A stretch of 64,000 bases of DNA, taken from contig CM062212.1 of NCBI GenBank assembly GCA_031216445.1, positions 1,365,001 to 1,429,000 of the forward strand, read 5' to 3'. Made by a program: the position numbers and the translations under genes. Positions 25,801-36,212 of this stretch are shown one piece after another. The notes beneath the pieces are model-generated. The model was not told where the DNA came from and did not search any database. It worked only from the letters and a program-made list of their open reading frames with translations. Source of the stretch: Lateolabrax maculatus. Taxonomy: Eukaryota > Chordata > Actinopteri > Acropomatiformes > Lateolabracidae. Positions within the stretch are counted from its first letter, which is position 1. The number at the start of each line of letters is the position of its first letter.

Positions 25801-26888
25801 CCTGATGAAAAACCAGATTGGAGTTTAAGGCGTTTACATTAAGCTGCAGCTCTATGCTGTATCTATATTTTATATTTCTTTGTTGTTACCTGTGTTCATT
25901 GAGAACCGTGTCGGCTGGCTGGGCTTGGTTCTCCATTGCTCTCTGGTACACGGCATCAGCTTGTTCATTCATCCCCTTCTGTTCGAACTGCTGTGCCCAG
26001 GCCACGTAGAGAGCAGCGGTCCTGGTGCCGATGCCCTTACTGTAGATGTGACTATACAGCGCAATGGGCTCAGAATAATAACTCGCCTGCAAGATACAAG
26101 AGTTAAAATGAAGAAACGCTCATGTAAGATTTCACCCTTGTTGTGCCACTGCTGCATAATAATGTAATATTTTAGCCGGACTTACGCATCTGATGCAGTA
26201 GTTCACATATCTAATGTCATTTGCGTATCGCTCGACATTCAGAAATTTCTGTACAAGAGCGTCAAACACCACTGACATCCCGCTGCCTCCATCTGCAGGT
26301 AATCTTTGCTCCAGGTACTCCACAAACCTAGGAACATATACAGGGAAGTGTGCAATCAGCTCTCTGTCAGCCATGCCTCTGTTATCCAAGTACCTGAAGT
26401 TCTTTTGCTTAAAACAAGCTGGACACACAGAACATTACAGAGGAAATACTGAGAAAACAATGACAATACAACACAATCAGTGGTAGGGCTGCACACACAC
26501 ACAAACACATACATGTATTTATACACACACACACACACACACACACATATATGTATTGTGAGCAAAGGGATTAAATGGAGTCGGAGACCTGCTGTGTTCA
26601 GGATACATGGCTCATTCTTAAACCACTGTTTCCTACACAAATAACGTTTCACTCACTTGTCCCACGGATCCAGCGGGTCGTCTCCTGTATACGAGCTCTG
26701 ACTGCTTTCAAAACACCTACAGGGGTGAATGTAGGCAGAGTTAAAGGAAGGCAGCGCAAAGTCTCCACAGTTTATACATTAGTTATAAATCAGCGACACT
26801 TTCGAGGCGCTAAAGCTAACCGCTAACACGGAGCGGTGATGTTCACGCAGCTAATGTTGACTTACTGTAAATAAGTGGCGATATCCAT
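16811..26888 (-). CDS. bub1: Bub1, mitotic spindle checkpoint serine/threonine kinase
   Basis: Twenty-four coding exons give 1233 residues (human 1085). BUB1 works at kinetochores: it phosphorylates histone H2A, recruits shugoshin and supports MAD1/BUBR1 loading. Visible in order: an N-terminal TPR domain (about 1-160, including DPWDKFVEYLEQRLPADGG and LYVAWAQQFEQKGM); the GLEBS BUB3-binding motif (about 228-245, SELCFEEVRAEKY); the conserved CD1-like segment (about 457-520, TPNTSLGCAQATPSRVLPSP and VIMDMFHAPTL); a KEN box (DKENG, exon 14); and the kinase domain from about residue 933 with GEGAFATV, VLK, HADVKPDN (Asp1062) and IDLG (Asp1093). HAD and DLG replace the usual HRD and DFG; human BUB1 has HGD and DLG, so this is family-typical. 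Exon 18 carries four copies of a D-x-PMSP motif. BUBR1 is excluded by CD1 and the intact kinase core. Confidence 0.97.
17344..17369. repeat. TG microsatellite at the bub1 exon 23 acceptor
   Basis: On the bub1 strand a (TG)12-type run continues directly into the TAG acceptor of exon 23, replacing the usual polypyrimidine tract. Confidence 0.9.
19785..20065. repeat. MITE-like repeat, family I copy in bub1 intron 17
   Basis: Contains TTAGTCCATAAAATGTCAGAA, CATCTGAGAAGCTGAAACCAG and GTTATCCAAATTGTTGTCCATTGATTTTC-like phrases, in the order of the family I element at 42726-43060. Confidence 0.6.
20917..21061. mobile_element. hAT-like non-autonomous element (CAGGGTTCCCACA ends)
   Basis: Begins CAGGGTTCCCACACCTTCTT and ends GACCTGTGGGAACCTTG, inverted termini with one to two mismatches. 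The interior repeats CAAGGAC/AATTCAAGGA phrases. It lies in bub1 intron 15. No clear 8-bp target duplication is visible. Confidence 0.6.
26522..26552. repeat. CA microsatellite in bub1 intron 2
   Basis: A (CA)n run adjoining ATATATGTAT, with shorter CA runs just upstream at about 26492-26512. Confidence 0.85.
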
Positions 26889-26929
26889 TCCGCATTGAGG
26901 TAAAACGTCCTTAAACAAACTTCCGACCA

Positions 26930-26996
26930 ATCTATCAATCTATCTATCAATCTATTTATTTATCTATCTATCTATTTATCTATCTATCGATCGATC
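26930..26996. repeat. TCTA (GATA-type) microsatellite
   Basis: Imperfect tandem ATCTATCTATCAATCTATTTAT-type units lie between the bub1 start codon and the promoter elements at 27053-27076, so probably in the bub1 5' UTR or core promoter. Confidence 0.85.
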
Positions 26997-27052
26997 AGCT
27001 CACTTTGCTCCGGAACGTTTGTTTCTCTTCTCGAAGCTGCTGTTCTACGACA

Positions 27053-27076
27053 TTTGAAATTTCGCGCTCAACCAAT
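27053..27076 (-). promoter_or_regulatory. bub1 cell-cycle promoter: CCAAT, E2F/CDE and CHR
   Basis: Read on the bub1 strand: an inverted CCAAT box (27076-27072), then GCGCGAAA (27067-27060, an E2F-type match to TTTSSCGC on the other strand), then TTCAAA (27058-27053, the reverse complement of the CHR core TTTGAA). GCGCG and TTCAAA are separated by exactly four bases, the spacing of classic CDE/CHR tandems. The block lies about 165-190 bases upstream of the ATG. G2/M genes are known DREAM/MuvB targets through CHR and NF-Y through CCAAT. Function here is inferred. Confidence 0.7.
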
Positions 27077-28405
27077 AGCAACGCGAGACGTTCCGCTGCG
27101 TCACGGGGAGCCACGCCCCCAGGGTGTGACGACATTTCCGGGAAAATAAATACATAAATAAAAAAAGGGAGAAAATGATCAATAAAAATAAAATAAATTA
27201 ACAGATTTTAATTCCATCACAGTTTAATTACTTGGACACAAACTATGGTTAATCTGTATACATATTATTTCAGTAATAAAGAAGTAATATAGTCAGACAG
27301 CTTCTTCACCTTAGATTTAGGTTGGATATTTAACATTTTGACATTTCTGTTGATTTAAAAAGTATGTATATTATCTTTACTTTCGTTGTAGGATTGATCA
27401 GTAAAGGAAGAGACATTTTCATTTGTTTTAATTTTTTCCTGCAGAATTGTTTAAATATGGCACCACAAGTAGGAAGGTACATTCAAAACATAAATGTATA
27501 TCAGAAGTCATTTATCCCACAGACAATTTCAAAATTTTTAAGAAAAAATTTTTTTTCTTCTTAAGGTGTTTTTCTTTAGTATTGCATATTGTATTTTGTT
27601 ACTTGGGGCATTTTTTTAATGTTTTAATGTACTGCCAGACAATTTTCCACCTTTGCAAACAAAAAAAGATGCCTTCTACTCTATTCAAAACAACATAAAC
27701 AGGGGTAGTCAATAGACAAAAGGTACATACACAATGTGCAGTGCCAGTATTAAAAACAAGTGCAATACTGATTGTATACTTACTAATGAATTTGTTAAAC
27801 AGATAAAACTTACGCTTTTTAAATTGGCTATTAAGAATCTGAGAACTTATTTTATCTATGGGATCTTGGAATGACAATTCTGTTAACATGACGATTTAGA
27901 CTAATAGCTAAATAAGTTTTTCACCTTTATTAAGCAAAATTGAATGAATAAACAAACAAAAAAGAAAACAGATGTCCATAAATAAAAATCTATCTGATTT
28001 AAGGTGAGGGTCCTTCTCAATCAACATAAATAAGTGCAGTAAAGAAAGAAGTTTTAGGGAGAAAGTAATTATTAAGTAATCTTTTTTAACAATTTGAATA
28101 AAATGTCTACCCAATAAAATCAAACTATTTTGAAAAATCTTTTATTTTTTTATAAAAACTTAATAATATATATGATAATATGAAAGGTTTTCAAAATAAA
28201 AGTCGGTACTCGTAAAGAAAATTAAATCTTTACTGAAAACGAAATAAATTGTCATGTTTAATTGATTGATAATTGATTGTCATGTATATCAAGAAAAGTA
28301 GTAAAAAATAAAATACACAAGAATTTGTCGATAATAAGGTAAACGGGTGTTGTTGCCAGGGAAGAACAGAGACTTATGCGTGAAGACGTTACACGAGACA
28401 AGCAA

Positions 28406-29305
28406 GTAACGTCAGTATTTGAGGTAACGTCAGTGTCTGATGTAACGTCAGTGTTTGATGTAACGTCAGTGTTTGAGGTAACGTCAGTATTTGATGTAAC
28501 GTCAGTGTTTGAGGTAACGTCAGTATTTGATGTAACGTCAGTGTTTGAGGTAACGTCAGTGTCTGATGTAACGTCAGTGTTTGAGGTAACGTCAGTATTT
28601 GATGTAACGTCAGTGTTTGAGGTAACGTCAGTATTTGATGTAACGTCAGTGTTTGAGGTAACGTCAGTGTCTGATGTAACGTCAGTGTTTGAGGTAACGT
28701 CAGTATTTGATGTAACGTCAGTGTCTGATGTAACGTCAGTATTTGATGTAACGTCAGTGTCTGATGTAACGTCAGTGTCTGAGGTAACGTCAGTATTTGA
28801 TGTAACGTCAGTGTCTGATGTAACGTCAGTGTTTGAGGTAACGTCAGTGTCTGATGTAACGTCAGTGTTTGAGGTAACGTCAGTATTTGATGTAACGTCA
28901 GTGTCTGATGTAACGTCAGTGTTTGAGGTAACGTCAGTGTTTGATGTAACGTCAGTGTTTGAGGTAACGTCAGTGTTTGAGGTAACGTCAGTATTTGATG
29001 TAACGTCAGTGTCTGATGTAACGTCAGTGTTTGAGGTAACGTCAGTATTTGATGTAACGTCAGTGTTTGAGGTAACGTCAGTGTCTGATGTAACGTCAGT
29101 GTTTGAGGTAACGTCAGTATTTGATGTAACGTCAGTGTTTGAGGTAACGTCAGTATTTGATGTAACGTCAGTGTCTGATGTAACGTCAGTGTTTGAGGTA
29201 ACGTCAGTATTTGATGTAACGTCAGTGTCTGATGTAACGTCAGTGTTTGATGTAACGTCAGTGTCTGATGTAACGTCAGTATTTGAGGTAACGTCAGTAT
29301 TTGAG
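28406..29305. repeat. 50-unit, 18-bp minisatellite
   Basis: Fifty head-to-tail copies of GTAACGTCAGTRTYTGAK with no insertion or deletion over 900 bases, plus a partial GTAACG at the right end. Only positions 12, 14 and 18 vary. Because 18 is six codons, the array gives a 318-residue open frame of VTSV(F/S)(E/D) repeats from 28376 to 29332. I regard that frame as a by-product, since no splice context, Kozak support or related protein is apparent. The core TAACGTCA is one base from the CRE (TGACGTCA). Confidence 0.97.
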
Positions 29306-29560
29306 GTAACGGTCCGCCGGCCGGATGTGTGACAGCTGAGCAGCCCGTGGGAGGCCGCGTGGGAAACCCCTTACACGCAGCCGAGAAGCAGAGCTCGCGA
29401 CGTTACGTGGCCGCCATTTTGTTTCACCGGGAGTAAAGAAACCGACCTGAGAAGCACCGGCGTGAATATTTTCCTTTATTTGAAGCACCTTCAACACGGC
29501 GGAGCAGCATCGGGCACCCAAGTTTAGACTCGCATGGTATGTAGGCACGGATCTGCCCGG
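29306..29560 (+). promoter_or_regulatory. syncrip CpG-rich promoter and first exon
   Basis: A CpG-dense segment starts directly after the minisatellite. GCCGCCATTTTG at 29410-29421 is a textbook YY1 site of the kind placed at transcription starts of housekeeping genes. CATG followed by GTATGT at 29537 is a plausible first-exon donor. The CpG-rich zone continues to about 30080. The exact transcription start is not determinable. Confidence 0.6.
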
Positions 29561-30170
29561 CGCGGCGCGGACTCACGCGGTGTTTTGTTGTGTATCCGGT
29601 GCTCGGCGCTCTCTAATGTTATGGCCGGTGATAGCTTAGCTCGGCTAACCGGCATTTTGAAAAACGGGCCCGCTTTGATTGACGGCCGGTTAAACAGATG
29701 TGTGTCGTGCACGGCGAATGTGCACCGAGTGTAGATAAAAAGAACAACCACCGGAAAGGAGTTTGTTCTGAGGTTTATTTTTGTGTTTTTTAACGTTTGC
29801 CTCGTTCCGTGTGCCTCCTCCACGCGCGCCGCGGAGACTACGGGCCTGCGATCTGCACGAGCCCGCGGGCTAACAGAGGCGTGGTGGACGTGAGGAGAGC
29901 GGCTGGATTAACCGGGGGATTATTACTTTATTATTTTATATAGATTATATATTAGAGTGATCTGTGTCCGTCTGAGTATCGGACGGTAAAGTCGGTCAAA
30001 CACGCGGTCCAAGCGTCGTGTCAGGCTCGTACTGTACTGATTACAGTTACAGTTTGTCCCCGGTGTCGATGGCGCCAAACCGCACACCTAATCTGTTGTT
30101 GTTGTTATGGTGTCAGCCTCTCTTGTTGGTAATTTTGCAATAAATCCCATGTGCACAGATGTCTGGAGAC

Positions 30171-33100
30171 ATGGCCACGGATCATGTAAACGGGAACGGT
30201 ACGGAGGAGCCAATGGACACTACGGCGGCGGTGACCCAGTCGGAACACTTCCCAGCTTTACTGGAGGCTGGTTTACCTCAGAAAGTTGCCGAGAAGCTAG
30301 ATGAACTTTACGTAGCAGGTAAGCAGACTTTTTTACTCTCCGGCTGTGCCATATACTTCTATCATTGTTTCTGGCCTATACCTGCTCTGGGAGCACCACA
30401 CTGTTCAAAACGAGATATGTATTAATTAAGGATGGTCTAGCCATATGTATCATTTCCTTTTTGTATTCTCTAAAGGATACATCTGGTGATATTCTGTATT
30501 TTTCTTAATGTCAACAAATCCCATGGAAACACTAGAACCAACTATGAAAGGGACTAACCCATGTGTCTAAAGCCTGATATGTCTGATTCCTCTGTGCTGT
30601 AAAGCTCTGCTATTGCCCTAAAACCCTTAAAAACACCAGTGAGCCTCACTGTTGCACTGGGTGACATGTTCCTTCGTCACCACAAACACACACACGTGCG
30701 CACTGTAGTTTATTTTGACTGAATCCCACCCACACAGTCCTGCTGCCAGAAATACCCATTAGAGAACCAAATGTGGATTAATCCACTGATGAAAGTAAAT
30801 ACACTATTAACTCTGAAACACTACACATTTGCGACCTGTTATTAAAGATTTACATCTCTGAGTGTTAGTCCGCCACACATGTTGGTTTTGGTTTCACCCG
30901 ACTTACCCTTCAGTATTGATTGCTTAAATCAATGACGACCTAGGACATGAAAGAGCATTCACTCATCGTCAGTTCTTCTGTAGTATAATCAGCGAAGGGT
31001 GACGGGGGTATGGCGTGCATCTTCTTTCCTGCAAGATCAATTACAAGTTACTTAGCATTCAAACCCTCTATAGACAAACCCCCTTTGCAGAAATCAATAA
31101 AATATTTCCTATTTTGCCTTATCACCCACTAAAGCACCCTCTTTGTTGCACGTCAATAAGTTGCTTCGGACCTCAGTCTAAGTGTTGTCCTGCTGTTAGT
31201 GTAGAATTGAATGGGTAAAAGGATGAATGGGGCCGTGAATGGTTAAGGGATGGTAGATTGAAGCCAGCTGGTACTGTGACACACACAGAAACAATAGAGC
31301 AGCTGCCTGGCTGCAGCAGGTGAATTTTGCTCTTTGAGGAGGAGCCGAAGGAGCCACAAGGATGTTACTCAGAACAGTTAGAATAGCCGTTAATAGAAAA
31401 AGGTGTTTGATGTGTTTTACAGGCTTGTGATGTCTGTGCATCTCTGTTTTAATGTGAGTAACTGAGTCTTTTGTTGTTGGTTTTGACAGTATCTGTTGTA
31501 CCAGTTGAATTCTGCTGCATGTCTTGGAGATTCTTTGTATTGAAATTTACCAAACCATTTGGGACTGTGAAACATTTGCAAACATAATGAATTTTAGCAT
31601 AATGCTTTTTCAAAAATAAATAAATATTCCGCTAGCCTACGTTTGTTCGATCAATATGTAAAAACAAAATTTCCTTCAGCTTTGTCTACCTTGAACACGA
31701 AACGTATGTGTGAATATATCTTTTTTTTTTTTTTTTTTACTGGCTATACTGGCAGCGCTCATACAGCGTTGGGTCACGGGCAAAACACGACGGGAGGTTT
31801 CGTTTTGGGATTGTTTTCCTCAGTTTTTGGATCCAGCACAGCGCTGTGAAACTGAGTTTGTGTAATATGGATAAGTTAATGTCTACAGACTACATTAGGT
31901 CATGTAAGGAATATTGTTGCTAAGCAACTGCCAGGTGGTACCGTAAATACCATCAGGGTAAATTTAAAGTGTAGTGTTGCAGCAGCTGGTCCACATACGT
32001 TACATGTTTAGTGTAGCCTGCCTGGCCCACATACTCTCAAATAAAATAAACAGGATAGGAACTTAAAAACACACGTAGGTCTCTCTGACTCATAGCATTT
32101 TAATTACACCATCCTGATGCCGACTTCAACTCAAATCATTTCCATTCTTTATTCTCACAGGACATTATGACCGGACATGTTTAAATATGTTGGTCTTCAA
32201 CAGATTTTTCCTGGTAATTACCAGATAACGGAAACCCAGCATAATTAGGGCTGTGTGCCTTCAGTTTCCATTTTCTTTAGTTATTTCTGGTACAGATCGA
32301 TTATTATTATTATTAAGCTTCTGTTGTGCAACTGCTTCATAGCTGCATGAGTCATACGTTCTCTGTTGCTAACCTGCTCCAGCGGTCATGTCTGTCTTAT
32401 TTTCTTTCCTTTTTCTTTTTTTCTTTTACACCATATTTACATATTTTTTTGTTGTGTTCATCAGGCTTAGTAGCACATAGTGACCTAGACGAAAGAGCTA
32501 TTGAAGCTTTGAAAGAATTCAACGAGGAGGGAGCCCTGCAAGTGCTGGTCCAGTTCAAAGAGAGTGATCTGTCACACGTGCAAGTAAGTTTAATCATCTG
32601 AAAGACAAAGGAGTCTTTGTTAAGATGTTGTTTTTAGACAGCCAATGTTGCGTACAATCACTTTCAAAATATCTGCTATTTGTGCTGTTCTCCTCTGCAA
32701 AAGAGAAGGTAAATATCAACGTTTCTGTTTTTTTTTTCTATTCCAGAACAAAAGTGCCTTTCTGTGTGGGGTAATGAAGACTTACAGGCAGAGGGAGAAA
32801 CAAGGCACTAAAGTTTCCGATTCCACTAAAGGACCAGATGAGGCTAAAATCAAAGAACTTCTGGACAGAACCAACTACACACTTGACGTAACAACAGGCC
32901 AGCGAAAGTATGGCGGACCCCCTCCTGAGTCAGTGTACTCAGGTGCCCAACCCACTGTGGGAACAGAGGTACGCTTTGTCAGGCTGTGTGATGAGTCAGC
33001 CAGGGATGGAAGCTTAACTTGTGTTTTTTTATTATACTGAGAAGAAATACAGATTGGAGATGTTTGCATCTAGTCTTATTTCTCACAGAGGAATATAGCA

Positions 33101-35643
33101 TTGGAAGGATTTTTTCCCTTTTTAGTCCTGACTAAGACAAGATTTTCTATCAGACGAAATGTTAAATTAATAAATGCCTGTAGCAATTGCAATTTCCACA
33201 TAGCTTTTAAAGGTGAAAATTTAGGATCACGTCCTTTTTTATAAATGTTTTCCTCATAAAATGACTAAATGTCTTTGTAGAGTCTGTAAATGGGATGTGT
33301 GTATCTTTTTTAAATGTAATTTTCTTTTTTAATTCTCTCTTAGATATTTGTCGGAAAGATTCCCCGTGACTTGTTTGAAGATGAGCTGGTTCCTCTCTTT
33401 GAGAAGGCTGGGCCTATCTGGGACCTCAGGCTAATGATGGACCCACTGAGTGGCCTGAACAGGGGCTACGCCTTTGTCACATTCTGCACTAAAGAAGCGG
33501 CCCAGGAGGCGGTGAAGCTGGTAAGTTTGTCAGGAATGCGAGGTTCAGCCAGTTTTCTCTTCTGGGAAACTGAAGTTGGAATGAGAATCGAGTCGGAACT
33601 GTAGTTTTTGTTCAGCAGCCAAGTACATTTCTCACATACTCCAGTAACAATAAACCAAAAGTTTGGAATGATCTAAAAATACATTACCAGCATGAAGATA
33701 AAAATGTCCCTCGTAGTTCTTTAGGAGAAGTATATCTGCTGTGAAAATGTTCTTTCTCTTTGTAAAAAGTTGGAGTTGAACTCAACTCATGTATATGTTG
33801 TTGTCATAGTCATATACATGGTTGACTTGTTTTGTTTTGACAGTGTAATAATCATGAGATTCGCCCTGGCAAGCACATCGGAGTGTGTATATCTGTTGCC
33901 AACAACAGGCTATTCGTTGGCTCCATTCCTAAGAGTAAAACAAAGGAGCAGATTGTTGAAGAGTTTGCTAAAGTCACAGGTAAGAGCAGCTAGTTTAGTG
34001 ATTTTATAGTAATTTGTGTTATTGTGCTGCTGCAGTTTGGAAAAGAATCTTACAAAATCTGTATCACTACTGTTTTTTTACAGAGGGCCTCAGCGATGTC
34101 ATACTGTACCATCAACCCGATGACAAAAAGAAGAACCGGGGTTTCTGCTTCCTGGAGTACGAAGACCACAAAACGGCTGCCCAGGCTCGCCGCCGGCTAA
34201 TGAGCGGCAAGGTGAAGGTTTGGGGCAACGTGGTGACGGTAGAGTGGGCCGATCCCATAGAAGACCCCGACCCGGAAGTCATGGCTAAGGTGAGTTTCGC
34301 AATGTTGTGATGGGAAAACGACAAATGTTGAAAGAAGAAATGGGAATTGCTCAGTCTGGCCAGCAGTTTAAGGCTTGCAGTCGCGCTCTTTGGAAATGTT
34401 TTAGTACTGGTATAATACACTTTTCCGCCTGTTTTGCAGGTGAAGGTTTTATTTGTGAGAAACCTCGCTAACGGTGTCACAGAGGAGATCCTGGAGAAGT
34501 CCTTTAGTGAGTTTGGAACATTGGAGCGAGTGAAGAAGCTCAAAGACTACGCCTTCATTCACTTCGAAGAGAGGGACGGTGCAGTGAAGGTATTGATCTT
34601 CTCTAGTTCCGTGTTGTGGTTTTGCCACATTGTTACTAAGATGTGAATTCTGTGACTCTGTTTCTGGACCATTTTATTGAGGAGTTATCGTATACTTGAG
34701 TCTCTCGCCTTGAATCTGGATAGTAAATTGTGATTGTTGAGCCGAAAGACTTTGGCCAGAAATGTAAACAAAGCGCGTCCGTCGCTGCTTTTCTCAGGCA
34801 TTGGAAGAAATGAACGGGAAGAAGCTGGAGGGAGAGCAGATCGAGATTGTTTTTGCCAAACCGCCAGATCAGAAAAGGAAGGAGCGCAAAGCACAGAGGC
34901 AAGCAGCTAAAACACAAATGTAAGAACTGTCCCTGCAGGTCTTGTCTAATAGTCAGGATCCCATTCTCTGATGTTGTGCTCATCGCTTTGTTGTCTTTTC
35001 TTGTTCTTTGCCTTCTTTCACTCTCCTCAGGTATGATGACTATTACTACTACCCTCCCCCTCCCCACATGCCCCCTCCTGTCAGAGGCCGGGGCCGAGGC
35101 GGCAACCGGGGCGGCTACTCCTACCCCCCTGACTACTATGGGTACGAGGACTACTATGACTACTACGGCTATGACTATCACAACTACCGCGGCGGCTACG
35201 ACGATCCCTACTACGGGGGCTACGACGACTTCCAGGCCCCGGGACGAGGGCGGGGTGGCAGCAGGGGCTCCCGGGGGGGATCCTCTCCAGCCAGAGGACG
35301 CGGCGGCGCCGGGGCACCCAGAGGCCGGGCCAACTTCTCCCAGCGTGGCGGACCCGGACCAGGCCGCGGCGGGCGGGGAGCAAGAGGAGGCGTGCAGCCG
35401 AGAGGGCGTGGAGGGGTACGTGGTGCTCGGGGTGGCCGCGGTGGAAATGTAGGAGGAAAGCGCAAAGCTGATGGGTACAACCAGCCAGATTCCAAGCGTC
35501 GCCAGACCAATAATCAGAACTGGGGCTCTCAACCCATTGCTCAGCAACCGCTCCAAGGTGGTGATCATTCTGGTAACTATTCCGGTTACAAATCCGACAA
35601 CCAGGAATTTTATCAGGATTCTTTTGGGCAACAGTGGAAGTAA
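30171..35643 (+). CDS. syncrip: Syncrip (hnRNP Q), RNA-binding protein
   Basis: Coding exons 30171-30318, 32465-32583, 32747-32968, 33344-33520, 33844-33979, 34084-34289, 34440-34589, 34798-34919 and 35031-35643 give 630 residues (human 623). The protein binds mRNA in the nucleus and cytoplasm, affecting splicing, transport, stability and translation. Visible: an acidic N-terminal domain with LPQKVAEKLDELYVAG; RRM1 from residue 164 (IFVGKIPRDLFEDEL); RRM2 from about 245 (LFVGSIPKSKTKEQI); RRM3 from 337 (VKVLFVRNLANGVTEE); a Tyr/Gly-rich segment (YEDYYDYYGYDYHNYR); RGG boxes; and the terminal FGQQWK. The N-terminus MATDHVNGNGTEEPMD distinguishes it from hnRNP R. An in-frame ATG at 30159 (MSGD-MATD) sits at the exon 2 acceptor; I chose 30171 because it matches the human start and has G at -3 and +4. 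Confidence 0.97.
30471..30890. repeat. MITE-like repeat, family II copy C
   Basis: AAAGGATACATCTGGTGATA then TTCTGTATTTTTCTTAATGT and CAACAAATCCCATGG form the left arm. The interior ATGTGGATTAATCCACTGATG matches copies A and B. The right arm is not clear, so the copy may be truncated. It lies in syncrip intron 2. Confidence 0.5.
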
Positions 35644-36206
35644 ACCAGTAGGGCTTTGATAACAAAATACGTGTTTATTGTTTTTGTTTTTGTCTTTTTA
35701 TTTAGAGACTTGATCTGATTGGCCCTCAATCCCATACGGTTGCCTGCGTTTTTCCTCAAAATTGGTGACATCTGGCAAGATATCTTTTTGTACATATTTT
35801 AATAATCCGCTTGGACTCAAACAGTAGTCACACTCCCACCTGTTTCTGGCGAACTGGTTTTATTTTTTCCCCCCTTTTTTTGTTTTTTTTAAAAAGATGG
35901 TCGTTTAAAAGATTTTCCATAACGTTTGAAAAAAATTTTAGATGCAAATATGTGCTCGAGCTGTCTATTTGGCTATAGCTTTATGTATGTTTTTAGAAAT
36001 TCTGGTTTCCATGTTTTAAGTAGCTAACAGCAACAAAGCATATGTCTCCTAAACATGTATTTAAAACAAATGAAAATACAATTTGTATTGTCACAAAGTA
36101 ATGCGTGTCTTGTTATTGAGAAAAAAAAAAGAAAAAAAAAGGACCATCGTAGTCCTATTTTTTGGCTTTACATTTTGGCTTGTATTCTTTGCTGTTTGTC
36201 TGCTTT

Positions 36207-36212
36207 AATAAA
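36207..36212 (+). terminator. syncrip proximal polyadenylation signal
   Basis: AATAAA about 565 bases past the stop. A second hexamer at 39515-39520 would give a roughly 3.9 kb UTR. Confidence 0.5.

Larger units (their letters stand above)
16811..26888 (-). other. bub1: Exon map of bub1
   Basis: Coding exons in gene order: 26888-26866, 26716-26657, 26327-26186, 26086-25890, 25254-25214, 25111-25035, 24955-24906, 24171-23987, 23843-23725, 23418-22985, 22693-22653, 22566-22447, 22256-22146, 21661-21580, 21425-21347, 20819-20642, 20558-20492, 19734-18944, 18474-18374, 18268-18107, 18002-17845, 17756-17579, 17343-17237, 17009-16811. All introns are GT-AG and the phases sum without a break to 3702 coding bases. 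The start is the first ATG after the CpG-containing promoter, giving MDIATYLQCF, and it matches the short first coding exon of other vertebrates. Confidence 0.9.
26889..30170. other. bub1-syncrip head-to-head spacer
   Basis: No additional protein gene. From left to right: the TCTA microsatellite, the bub1 promoter elements, about 1.2 kb of very AT-rich DNA (27130-28330) with no recognisable feature, the 18-bp minisatellite (28406-29305), and the CpG-rich syncrip promoter, first exon and 5' intron (29306-30158). Confidence 0.7.

Noticed and set aside
26930..26996. TCTA repeat as a GATA-factor binding array
   Set aside because: It is a simple tetranucleotide microsatellite with interruptions; no basis for a regulatory call from sequence alone.
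28376..29332. Treating the 18-bp repeat as a CRISPR array
   Set aside because: Units are contiguous with no spacers, and the locus is a vertebrate genome.
34636..35631. 331-codon minus-strand frame opposite the syncrip RGG exon
   Set aside because: Antisense shadow of a biased Gly/Arg/Tyr coding region spanning a real intron.
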